Both the position numbers and the translations under genes were made by a program. 9,805 bases of DNA from Deltaproteobacteria bacterium (GTDB taxonomy: Bacteria > Desulfobacterota > GWC2-55-46): positions 1-9,805 of the forward strand of contig JACREV010000247.1 in assembly GCA_016218095.1 (NCBI GenBank), in the 5' to 3' direction. Within the stretch, counting starts at the first letter, position 1, and every line of letters starts with the position of its first letter. Of this stretch, positions 1 through 6,340 are shown piece by piece. Under the pieces are notes generated by a model, which worked only from the letters and a program-made list of their open reading frames with translations, did no database searches and was not told where the DNA came from.

Positions 1-2092
1 CTATGATGGATTTCAGGTGCTGGAGGTCGTTTACCTCGACCTCGAAGGTGCAGACGGCCTTGTTGTCCTGGTTGGTCCTTATGTCCGCGCTCGAGATGTT
101 CGCGTCGGCGGCCTTTATGGCGTTCGTCATCTCGGCGAGCAACCCCTTTTCGTTCCGGCAGAGGACCTCTATCTTTGCCGGCCTCGTTGCGCGCGCCTTC
201 TTGTCCCACTCTACGTCGATCTTCCTCTCGCTGTCTATGTTCATGAGGTTCGAGCACCCCATCGCGTGTATGGCAACGCCCTGGCCGTGCGTGATGAACC
301 CGGCTATCTCGTCACCGGGGAGCGGGTTACAGCATTTGGCGAACCTGACCATCACGTCCTCAACGCCCTTTACGATGACCGCGTTCCCCGTGGGCTTGGA
401 CTTGAACTTATCGAGCACCTTCCTGAAAAAGAACTTCTGCTTCTGTTCGAGCTTCTCGGGCGGCAGGATCTTGCCGAGTATCTGGTGTATCGAGACCTTG
501 CCGTAGCCGATGGACGCTAGCAGGCTGTCGAGGTCCTTCAACCCCAGGTCCTTCCCTATTTTATCAAGCTCCCCTGACTTCAAGAGCTTCGCGTACTCGA
601 CCCCGTGCTTGAAGAACTCCTTCTCGCAGATCTCCTTTCCGAGGTCTATCGACTTCTCCCTCTCCTCGGTCTTTATCCACTGCCTGATGCGCGCCTTTGC
701 CTTGGAGCTCACAACGAACTTCAGCCAGTCCTTCGACGGGTGGTGCGACTGCGCGGTCACTATCTCGACGACGTCGCCGTTCCTGAGCTTGTACTTCAAG
801 GGCACCATCCGCCCGTTGACCCTGGCGCCGGCGCACCTGTTGCCTATGTCGGTGTGGATGGCGAACGCGAAGTCAACGGGGGTCGCTCCCACCGGGAACT
901 CCTTTACCGCGCCCTTCGGCGTAAAGACGAAGACCTCCTCGGGGAAGAGGTCGATCTTGAGCGACTCCATGAACTCGTCGGAGTCCTTGAGGTCCTTTTG
1001 CCATTCGAGGAGTTGCCGGAGCCACGCGAAGTTCCTGTCGTCCTTGCCCCCGGCCGCGACCCCCTCCTTGTACTTCCAGTGCGCGGCGATCCCGTACTCC
1101 GCTATCCTGTGCATCTCCTCGGTCCGTATCTGGACCTCCATCCTGATCCCGTAAGGCCCGACTACAGTCGTGTGGAGGGACTGATATAAGTTGAGCTTGG
1201 GTATCGCTATGTAGTCCTTGAAACGCCCCGGCACCGGCTTCCATAAGGAATGCACGAGCCCCAGGACCTCGTAGCAGTCCTTTATCTCCTTTACCACGAC
1301 CCTGAAGGCGATGATGTCGTGGATGTTCTCGAGGTCCACGTCCTGGTCGCTCATCTTCTTGAAGATGCTGTATATCTGCTTGAACCTGCCGGTGACCTCG
1401 CCCGAGACCCCGTGCTCCTTGAGCTTCTCCTCGATTATCCCCTTTACCTCTTCTATGTAGCTCTCCCTCTGGAGCCGCTCCTTCGTGAGCTTGTCCTTCA
1501 GCCATGAGTATTTTTCAGGCTCAAGGTACATGAAGGCGAGGTCTTCGAGCTCGAACTTCATCCACCCGATACCCAATCTGTTCGCGAGCGGCGCGTAGAT
1601 GTCGAGCGTCTCCCTCGCTATCTTTTTCTGCCTTGCCGGGTCGAGCGCGGATAAGGTCCTCATGTTGTGGAGCCTGTCGCAGAGCTTTATGAGGATGACG
1701 CGGATGTCCCTGCCCATGGCGAGGATCATCTTACGGAAGTTCTCGGCCTCCTGGTCCTCCTTCTTCTCGAAGGTCATCCTGCTCAATTTGGTGAGACCGT
1801 CGACGAGGTTCGCCACCTCTGCCCCAAAGACCTCCTCTATCTTTTCAATCGTTGTGTGCGTGTCCTCGACCGTGTCGTGGAGGAGGCCTGTGGCGATGGA
1901 CGCCGGGTCCATCTTGAGGGAAGTGAGTATGTTGGCTACTTCAAGGGGGTGGTTAAGGTAGGGCTCTCCTGACATCCTCGTCTGGCCCTGATGGACGACC
2001 CCGGAGAAGACATAGGCCTTCTTTATGACATCGAGGTCAGCGGACTGGTTGTAGGCGGCTACTTTTTCAAGGATTTCCTCTAATCTGACCAT
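1..2092 (-). CDS. spoT/rel: Bifunctional (p)ppGpp synthetase/hydrolase, Rel/SpoT family (3' end cut by window edge)
   Basis: This long RSH enzyme makes and degrades the alarmone (p)ppGpp in the cytoplasm. Its 697 visible codons, read without a stop from ATG at 2092, show every domain. The HD hydrolase has His48, HDTVED (72-77) and Asp139, spaced as in characterised Rel enzymes. The synthetase has Arg236, Asp259 and Glu319, plus RFKD at 290-293. RxKD marks bifunctional Rel/SpoT, whereas E. coli RelA has ExDD and lacks the HD residues. A TGS domain (about 385-445), a Cys-Cys motif (587-588, with His609 and Cys613) and an ACT domain (from about 640) follow. The window edge cuts the ACT domain, so roughly 20 or more residues are missing. 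The start fits the family N-terminus (MVRLEEILEKV) and no other ATG occurs in frame before residue 40. No Shine-Dalgarno sequence precedes it. The gene is divergent from the lipoprotein gene. Whether to call it rel or spoT is a naming matter. Confidence 0.97.
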   Translation of the reverse strand, partial: MVRLEEILEKVAAYNQSADLDVIKKAYVFSGVVHQGQTRMSGEPYLNHPLEVANILTSLKMDPASIATGLLHDTVEDTHTTIEKIEEVFGAEVANLVDGLTKLSRMTFEKKEDQEAENFRKMILAMGRDIRVILIKLCDRLHNMRTLSALDPARQKKIARETLDIYAPLANRLGIGWMKFELEDLAFMYLEPEKYSWLKDKLTKERLQRESYIEEVKGIIEEKLKEHGVSGEVTGRFKQIYSIFKKMSDQDVDLENIHDIIAFRVVVKEIKDCYEVLGLVHSLWKPVPGRFKDYIAIPKLNLYQSLHTTVVGPYGIRMEVQIRTEEMHRIAEYGIAAHWKYKEGVAAGGKDDRNFAWLRQLLEWQKDLKDSDEFMESLKIDLFPEEVFVFTPKGAVKEFPVGATPVDFAFAIHTDIGNRCAGARVNGRMVPLKYKLRNGDVVEIVTAQSHHPSKDWLKFVVSSKAKARIRQWIKTEEREKSIDLGKEICEKEFFKHGVEYAKLLKSGELDKIGKDLGLKDLDSLLASIGYGKVSIHQILGKILPPEKLEQKQKFFFRKVLDKFKSKPTGNAVIVKGVEDVMVRFAKCCNPLPGDEIAGFITHGQGVAIHAMGCSNLMNIDSERKIDVEWDKKARATRPAKIEVLCRNEKGLLAEMTNAIKAADANISSADIRTNQDNKAVCTFEVEVNDLQHLKSII

Positions 2093-2100
2093 ATCATATC

Positions 2101-2129
2101 AATTTAACGTAAAAACAAGGACTTTTCAA
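2101..2129 (-). promoter_or_regulatory. Candidate sigma70-type promoter of rel/spoT
   Basis: Read on the minus strand, TTGAAA (2129-2124, 5 of 6 to consensus) is followed by a 17-nt spacer and TAAATT (2106-2101, 4 of 6). The predicted transcription start is about 2094, two nt before the ATG, which would make the mRNA effectively leaderless. A second -10-like box, TATGAT (2098-2093), lies even closer but lacks a good -35. The region is A+T-rich, so chance matches are possible. Confidence 0.35.
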
Positions 2130-2323
2130 TAGGCAACGCCTTTTGAGGTGTCCACTTATTTTACAGCCTTAAGAATATGATAACTATTTGATTCTTTTTG
2201 CTTTTTTGAAGACCGCCCCTTCGCTCAAAAAACGACCCATAATATCCTTTACACTTTACAGGATTTAAATACCTTTGAAAGTGGGATTTTTCAATTAAAT
2301 CAATAAGTTAAAAATTTAAAAAC

Positions 2324-2352
2324 TTGGTTCGTTTTTTGCATGAAATCATAAT
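2324..2352 (+). promoter_or_regulatory. Candidate sigma70-type promoter of the lipoprotein/PEP-CTERM operon
   Basis: TTGGTT (2324-2329, 3 of 6 to consensus), a 17-nt spacer and CATAAT (2347-2352, 5 of 6) would start transcription near 2359. This leaves about 34 nt of leader containing the ribosome binding site AAGAAGGG (2374-2381), 11 nt before the ATG at 2393. The A+T-rich stretch just upstream could act as an UP element. The assignment rests on pattern matching only. Confidence 0.35.
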
Positions 2353-2392
2353 GCCATGCTCAGTGAAAATTTAAAGAAGGGCACAATATAAA

Positions 2393-2803
2393 ATGAAAAC
2401 CAGGAAGGTCAAGACCACGTTTCTGGCCCTGCTTGCGGCCTTTTTCATAATGACGGCCGGGGGGTGCGACTACAGGGACGGAGGCGGGGCGCTGACCCAG
2501 AAGCTCACGGCAGACTACCACGCCGTCTTCCTTGACAACGGCCAGGTATTCTTTGGAAGGCTCAAATCACCCTCCTCCGATTTCATCGAGCTTACCGAAG
2601 TCTTCTATGTCAGGAGCGAGACGAATAAAGAGACGAAGGAAGTAAGGAGCGTTCTCATCAAGAGGGGGCAGGAGTGGCACGGCCCGGACATGATGTTCGT
2701 GAACTCGAAGCACGTCACCCTTATCGAGCCGGTATCCCCCGGATCCAAGGTGGGCGAGCTCATAAAAGAGGCGGCCTCAAAGGGCGCAGGTACGGACAAG
2801 TAG
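2393..2803 (+). CDS. Small lipoprotein of unknown function
   Basis: This encodes 136 residues. It opens with a lipoprotein signal peptide: a basic start (MKTRKVK), a hydrophobic stretch (about 9-21) and a weak lipobox AGGC ending at Cys25, with Ala rather than Leu at -3. Asp26 follows the cysteine; in E. coli that +2 residue keeps lipoproteins in the inner membrane, though the rule may not hold here. The mature part is a compact, beta-rich-looking domain with a YHAVFLDNGQVFFGRL stretch, then a LIKRGQEWHGPDMMFVN stretch. From memory, both resemble small uncharacterised proteins carrying NGQVYFGKL and HGP motifs. I know no function for them. The ribosome binding site is AAGAAGGG. It is the first gene of a likely two-gene operon with the PEP-CTERM protein, 49 nt downstream, which hints at an envelope-related role but does not prove one. 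Confidence 0.85.
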   Translation: MKTRKVKTTFLALLAAFFIMTAGGCDYRDGGGALTQKLTADYHAVFLDNGQVFFGRLKSPSSDFIELTEVFYVRSETNKETKEVRSVLIKRGQEWHGPDMMFVNSKHVTLIEPVSPGSKVGELIKEAASKGAGTDK

Positions 2804-2838
2804 GTTTTGCCCGATTTTGCAATCAAGCCATGTTGAAC

Positions 2839-2846
2839 AGAAGGGG
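2839..2846 (+). promoter_or_regulatory. Ribosome binding site fixing the PEP-CTERM protein start
   Basis: AGAAGGGG lies 6 nt before ATG 2853. It decides the start in favour of 2853 over an in-frame TTG at 2817, whose extension would precede the signal peptide and has no ribosome binding site of its own. Confidence 0.75.
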
Positions 2847-2852
2847 TATTCC

Positions 2853-5078
2853 ATGAAAAGAAAGATGCTTTTGACGCTCTCGGCACTGCTCCTTTCGGCA
2901 ACGTCTTTTTCCATAGCGAATGCGGAACCCAAGTTCTGGGATTCCGGGCTTTGCGGCTCGGGTGGTTCATGGACGACTGCAGACGCTTGCTGGTCAGGTA
3001 GCGGCCAGCCTGCAAGCGGGGACAGTGTTTATCTGAGACCTGACCCAATAACCGGCGGCTACACGGTAACCTACGACAGCAACTCCAACATCAACCTTGA
3101 AGATATGAAGGTCGGAGAAGGGTCGCCCGGGACTGTCACGCTCGAGATCACGGCCCCATTCGCCTCTATAGATACCGTAAATTTCAGTGTAGGTGCAGGG
3201 AGCGGTTACTGGGCGGGGGCTGGCTCCGGCGTTGTAGCGCAGTCAGGCGGGACCGTCGGCGCTGACTCCCTTGTCCTCGGTTTAGGGAACGGTGACAGCG
3301 GCTCATACACGCTCACAGGCGGTAGCCTCTTTGCGGATACCGAAATCATCGGGGATTCCGGCTCCGGCGTATTTACCCATGACGGAGCGACGGGGTCCAG
3401 TAATACCACAAATGACGCCACTGAGTTGTCTCTCGGAAACCATACAGGCTCGCACGGCACTTATAACCTCGGGGCCGGGGAGCTTACATCGGATGTTCAA
3501 TACATAGGCAGTTATGGAACCGGGGAGTTCAACCAGACCTCTGCGCTCAACTCCCATAACACTACGGGCAGTCTTATCCTCGGGCTTGGAAGCACTGGCG
3601 ACGGCACCTATACCATGATGGGCGGGTGGCTGACGGCCGGCTCCGAGAACATAGGCTACTCAGGCGGCGGCGACTTTACCCAATATGACGGGCTCAATAG
3701 CGTCTCGGGCGATCTGACCATAGGCGCATATGGCGGCTCAAGCGGCAAATATTCCATGATCGGCGTCCTCGGGGGCAACCCCACACTCACCGTTGCCGGT
3801 GATATATATGTCGGAATTTATGGCAAAGGCACGTTCACCCAGGAAGGCGGTTCAATTACGGCCGCCAACGAGTACATTGGCTATGGGGGCGGAGGCCAGG
3901 GCGCTTTTACACAAAATGACGGGACAAATACCGTCTCAGGCGCGCTTTACCTCGGTTATGGCTCCACAGGCTCCGGCACATACAACCTCAATGGCGGCTG
4001 GTCCTCCGTGCTCCAGGCAGGGGCCGAGCTTGTAGGCCATGACGGCAACGGCATCTTCAACCAGTCAGGCGGGTGGAATATCGTAAGCGCCGACCTTATT
4101 GTCGGCTCCGGCGCAGGCACGGGCGAATATAACTTGAGCGGGGGCAACATTTCCGCCTCCAACGAGGACATCGGCATCGGTACAGGCCTCGGGGTCTTCA
4201 ATCAGACCGGCGGTTCCAACCAGGTCTCAGGCACACTGACCATCGGAGCCAATGGGACGTACAACCTGAACTCCTCGTCCTTTGCCAGCCTCAACGCAGG
4301 GACCATCGTAAACAACGGCACCATCAACTACTCCGGCGGAGACGGTTACATCTCCGCCACAGGCGGGAATATATGCACATACTGTGGAAACTATGACCCC
4401 AACGCGACGACATTCGAAAACAACGGCACCCTGAACATCAGCGGCGCGAGCGCAAAGACCATAAACGGAAACGTCACGAATAACGGCACGGTTAACGCCG
4501 TCAACACCGACATCACCTTCAACGGCACCTTTGTCAATAACGGCGAATACTTCAGCGACCCGTCGTCGAGCTATTTCGACGACCTCATCATCAACCAGAC
4601 CGGCTACCTCGTCGGCGGGACCGGGGACAACTTCTTCATCTCCGGCGACCTCATGAACTACAGCGTCGAGACGTCCCTCTGGTATACGGCCGACTCATAC
4701 CTCGGGTTTACCGGGATGACCCTCCACGAGTTTTATCTCGCCGGATGGGACAGCGCGTCAAGCATGAGCTTTTCATGGGACACGCTCGAACTCAGCGACG
4801 GAGGGTCGATATTCCTTAACGGCGGCAACGGCGCATCCCTTTATGTGGACAACCTCATCTTGAGCGCGGGCTCTTCCCTTGACCTTAACGGGTTCAGCCT
4901 GTACTACTACAGCCTTACCGACTTCGGAGGCTCGTACTTCAACGGCCAGCTCATCAGCCTGGCGAGCAATGGCGGTCCATCGGAAGTGCCTGAGCCCTCT
5001 ACGCTCCTCCTCCTTGGCAGCGGAATAGTTGGTCTCGCGGGCTTGCGTAGATTTTACAGGCGGCCCGGAGGAGCATGA
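2853..5078 (+). CDS. PEP-CTERM sorting domain protein with beta-solenoid-like repeats
   Basis: This is a 741-residue secreted protein. A Sec signal peptide (1-24, cleavage ANA|EP) leads into a segment with Cys34 and Cys46 and a GSWTTADACWSG motif like those at the start of autotransporter-type passenger domains. Residues about 137-475 hold six to seven degenerate repeats of roughly 46-52 residues, with the pattern LxLGxxGSGTYxLxGG, then xxIGxxGxGxFxQxxGxNxVSG. This resembles a right-handed beta-solenoid. A CTYC motif (508-511) and NNGT-type repeats follow. The C-terminus is a PEP-CTERM signal: VPEP (712-715), a hydrophobic segment (about 717-730) and a basic tail (RRFYRR). By family knowledge, such tails are processed by an exosortase (EpsH type) linked to exopolysaccharide or biofilm systems; none lies in this window. 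It is probably a surface or matrix structural protein or adhesin. The ligand is unknown. Confidence 0.93.
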   Translation: MKRKMLLTLSALLLSATSFSIANAEPKFWDSGLCGSGGSWTTADACWSGSGQPASGDSVYLRPDPITGGYTVTYDSNSNINLEDMKVGEGSPGTVTLEITAPFASIDTVNFSVGAGSGYWAGAGSGVVAQSGGTVGADSLVLGLGNGDSGSYTLTGGSLFADTEIIGDSGSGVFTHDGATGSSNTTNDATELSLGNHTGSHGTYNLGAGELTSDVQYIGSYGTGEFNQTSALNSHNTTGSLILGLGSTGDGTYTMMGGWLTAGSENIGYSGGGDFTQYDGLNSVSGDLTIGAYGGSSGKYSMIGVLGGNPTLTVAGDIYVGIYGKGTFTQEGGSITAANEYIGYGGGGQGAFTQNDGTNTVSGALYLGYGSTGSGTYNLNGGWSSVLQAGAELVGHDGNGIFNQSGGWNIVSADLIVGSGAGTGEYNLSGGNISASNEDIGIGTGLGVFNQTGGSNQVSGTLTIGANGTYNLNSSSFASLNAGTIVNNGTINYSGGDGYISATGGNICTYCGNYDPNATTFENNGTLNISGASAKTINGNVTNNGTVNAVNTDITFNGTFVNNGEYFSDPSSSYFDDLIINQTGYLVGGTGDNFFISGDLMNYSVETSLWYTADSYLGFTGMTLHEFYLAGWDSASSMSFSWDTLELSDGGSIFLNGGNGASLYVDNLILSAGSSLDLNGFSLYYYSLTDFGGSYFNGQLISLASNGGPSEVPEPSTLLLLGSGIVGLAGLRRFYRRPGGA
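3261..4281 (+). repeat. Degenerate protein-level tandem repeats in the PEP-CTERM protein
   Basis: Repeats begin near residues 139, 191, 241, 288, 365, 414 and 461 (the last one short). Each carries an LxLG/LTIG start, a GSGTYNL-like turn, a GG, an E-x-IG and an F-T/N-Q-x-x-G motif. The unit starting at 288 has an extra IG...FTQ half-unit, so it is longer. The DNA copies have diverged, with different codons for the same residues. This suggests old duplications held by selection rather than recent slippage. Confidence 0.8.
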
Positions 5079-5149
5079 GGCCCGCTTGACGCAAATACCA
5101 CGGATTATCTAGAACAAGTCCCCGCGTCCGCACCCCCCCCACTGGGAAC

Positions 5150-5185
5150 AAAAAAAAGGGGGCCTCTTCAGAGGCCCCCTTTTTT
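5150..5185. terminator. Bidirectional intrinsic terminator between convergent genes
   Basis: A perfect 9-bp stem, GGGGGCCTC (5158-5166) with GAGGCCCCC (5171-5179), encloses a TTCA tetraloop. Eight A precede it (5150-5157) and six T follow it (5180-5185), so either strand gives a GC stem followed by a U-tract. It ends the PEP-CTERM operon on the plus strand and the cytochrome gene, whose stop is at 5208, on the minus strand. Confidence 0.93.
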
Positions 5186-5207
5186 AATGATTGGTTTATC
5201 CTGAGAC

Positions 5208-6143
5208 TTACTTTTCGTGACAGGTCCTGCAAACGCCGGAGCCGGTGTTGCCGCCGACCCTCCTTATGAACAGGCCGTTGGACTCGGCTTCCTGGTCCGC
5301 GGTCACGTTCGAGTAGGTGGAGTCGATCTCCTGCCAGGACTTGTTGTTGAAGTGCGGGTCGTGGCAGGACGAGCACTCGACCCTGTCGTTGGACGGGCCG
5401 CGCAGGAGATCCGCGATAGTAGCGGTATCAGAAACAAACCCCTTAACCGCCCAGAGGTTCTTGGTCATATTGCCGTTGTCATATGTCGTGGCGCTTGTGT
5501 TGAGGTCTGAGGTAAGGTCTATCGCGCTTATGGTCGTATTGACAGGTCTTAGTCCCGCAACCGTGCTCGCATTGTAAACTATAGAGACTGGGTGGTCGTT
5601 TGTAAGGTCAAGACCGAGATTGAGCCTTGAACTCGTCATGAAGTCGGAGACCGGGGAGCCGAAATCATAGAACACGAACCCCCTGTCAGAGCCGCCGGCG
5701 ACAACCAATCCTTTACCGGGCGCGTTGACGATGTTGTCGAACGTGGTCACGCCGTCATGACAGCTCAAGCACGCGAGCGTCGTCGAGCCTATGTCGGAGT
5801 TCACGACCGTCGTGCCGCCTATGGTCGTACCGTAGGCCGTAAAGCTCGTCGGGGCAGAGGTACCTCTGTTCCACATGGGAGTGAGAGTGATGGTCCATCC
5901 CTGGTTGGTATGGTGGGGCGTATGACAGAAGACGCATATTTCGGTCGTCCCCAATCCAACCGGGCCAAAGCCGGTAGGGTCGCTAGCGCCGATATGCATA
6001 CTGAAACTGCCGAGGTTGTGCCTTGAGCTTGCTATGCCACCCGCGGGATCTGGGGCGGAATAGGTATCAAGCGCGGAAGACTCACCGACGGCAAAAAGAC
6101 CAAGACATAAAGCTGATACAGCGATTGCCAGATTTCTTTTCAT
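5208..6143 (-). CDS. Tetraheme c-type cytochrome, periplasmic or secreted
   Basis: This encodes 311 residues with a Sec signal peptide (1 to about 24, cleavage near SSA|LD). Four CxxCH heme c sites are seen: CVFCH 70-74, CLSCH 125-129, CSSCH 257-261 and CRTCH 305-309. Additional histidines (42, 50, 77, 78, 184, 264) could supply sixth ligands, so bis-His hemes are possible. The CVFCHTPHH and ECSSCHDPH contexts and the NDHPVSI motif are like multiheme cytochromes of metal-reducing and other anaerobic deltaproteobacteria, from memory. It should carry electrons in the periplasm or at the cell surface; its partners are not in the window. The start has a strong ribosome binding site (AAGGAGG, 6156-6150) 6 nt before the ATG. 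The 127-residue gap between hemes 2 and 3 is rich in Thr, Ser, Asn and Asp and looks like a separate fold. No specific gene name is justified. Confidence 0.92.
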   Translation of the reverse strand: MKRNLAIAVSALCLGLFAVGESSALDTYSAPDPAGGIASSRHNLGSFSMHIGASDPTGFGPVGLGTTEICVFCHTPHHTNQGWTITLTPMWNRGTSAPTSFTAYGTTIGGTTVVNSDIGSTTLACLSCHDGVTTFDNIVNAPGKGLVVAGGSDRGFVFYDFGSPVSDFMTSSRLNLGLDLTNDHPVSIVYNASTVAGLRPVNTTISAIDLTSDLNTSATTYDNGNMTKNLWAVKGFVSDTATIADLLRGPSNDRVECSSCHDPHFNNKSWQEIDSTYSNVTADQEAESNGLFIRRVGGNTGSGVCRTCHEK

Positions 6144-6183
6144 TGCGCGCCTCCTTCTCTTTATTTGTGTGCACAGATCGTTC

Positions 6184-6206
6184 CGACGGCAAAAAAAAAG
6201 CCGTCG
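6184..6206 (-). promoter_or_regulatory. Alternative hairpin competing with the terminator stem
   Basis: CGACGGC (6206-6200 on the minus strand) also pairs perfectly, over 7 bp, with GCCGTCG (6190-6184), leaving the nine T as its loop. The same CGACGGC segment forms the 3' arm of the terminator hairpin, so the two structures exclude each other. Further upstream, CGGC (6246-6243) could instead take the terminator's 5' arm GCCG (6234-6231). The pairings are seen; regulation is inferred. Confidence 0.45.
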
Positions 6207-6234
6207 CTTGGCCTATCATAGGCCCCTGCGCGGC
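6191..6234 (-). terminator. Terminator-like hairpin in the cytochrome leader (possible attenuator)
   Basis: On the minus strand, GCCG-CGC (6234-6228) pairs with GCG-A-CGGC (6207-6200), giving seven base pairs with one bulged A. Inside sits a second hairpin, GGCCTA (6224-6219) with TAGGCC (6215-6210) and a 3-nt loop. Nine T follow at once (6199-6191). This is the form of an intrinsic terminator, and it lies 48 nt before the cytochrome start codon. No gene upstream on this strand needs it, so premature termination of the cytochrome transcript is the natural reading. Confidence 0.55.
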
Positions 6235-6252
6235 ATCGCATCGCCGGAAGAT

Positions 6253-6273
6253 CGCACACCCGCCTTGAGTGCG
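6253..6273 (-). promoter_or_regulatory. Small 5' hairpin in the cytochrome leader
   Basis: CGCAC (6273-6269) pairs with GTGCG (6257-6253) across an 11-nt loop, just upstream of the terminator-like structure. It could be the first stem of a sensing domain. I compared it by eye with the GEMM (cyclic di-GMP/cGAMP) riboswitch consensus, known upstream of cytochrome genes in Geobacter, and found none of its conserved blocks. Five base pairs can also occur by chance. Confidence 0.25.
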
Positions 6274-6311
6274 CAATCAGAAAAACTTAAATATTTTGTT
6301 GATTTTTTTTC

Positions 6312-6340
6312 ACATTACTCCTTTATTAAAAGCTTGTCAA
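6312..6340 (-). promoter_or_regulatory. Candidate promoter of the cytochrome gene
   Basis: A perfect TTGACA (6340-6335 on the minus strand) is followed by 17 nt and a poor -10 box, TAATGT (6317-6312, 3 of 6). Transcription from here would begin near 6305 and give a leader of about 160 nt that includes all the hairpins. The -35 lies in the palindrome CTTGTCAAG (6333-6341), which also supplies a plus-strand -35. Confidence 0.3.

Larger units (their letters stand above)
2093..2392. other. A+T-rich divergent intergenic region
   Basis: This 300-nt gap separates the divergent rel/spoT and lipoprotein genes. It is much richer in A+T than the flanking genes and holds only very short ORFs on either strand. 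Apart from the two promoter candidates listed separately, I see only an imperfect A+T inverted repeat (AAGTT 2305-2309 against AACTT 2321-2325) next to the lipoprotein promoter. No structured RNA, terminator or repeat stands out. Confidence 0.7.

Noticed and set aside
17..1972. Long plus-strand ORFs antisense to rel/spoT (for example 17-520, 605-1189, 1667-1972)
   Set aside because: They lie codon-aligned against the rel/spoT frame. Their length follows from the rarity of TTA, CTA and TCA codons in that gene. Their composition is Leu/Val/Arg-rich and unlike a real protein, with no supporting start signals.
2131..2145. Small hairpin AGGC-AAC-GCCT followed by T residues near the rel/spoT promoter
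   Set aside because: The stem is only 4 bp with a short T run, too weak for a terminator, and no plus-strand gene ends there.
2605..3048. 147-codon minus-strand ORF across the lipoprotein/PEP-CTERM junction
   Set aside because: It opposes two well-supported genes, spans their signal peptides and intergenic gap, and shows no recognisable domain or ribosome binding site.
5131..5157. C8 and A8 homopolymer runs as phase-variable tracts
   Set aside because: Both lie after the PEP-CTERM stop codon, outside any gene, and the A8 is explained as the U-tract of the bidirectional terminator.
5217..5577. Plus-strand ORFs opposite the cytochrome gene
   Set aside because: The minus strand carries four CxxCH sites, a signal peptide and a strong ribosome binding site. 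The opposite ORFs show no domain or start signal.
6181..6280. GEMM (cyclic di-GMP/cGAMP) riboswitch before the cytochrome gene
   Set aside because: It is attractive because such riboswitches precede cytochrome genes in Geobacter. By eye, however, the conserved GEMM blocks (GCAAA-type segments, the GNRA loop and the GGACGCAAAGCC block) are absent. A covariance-model search could overturn this.
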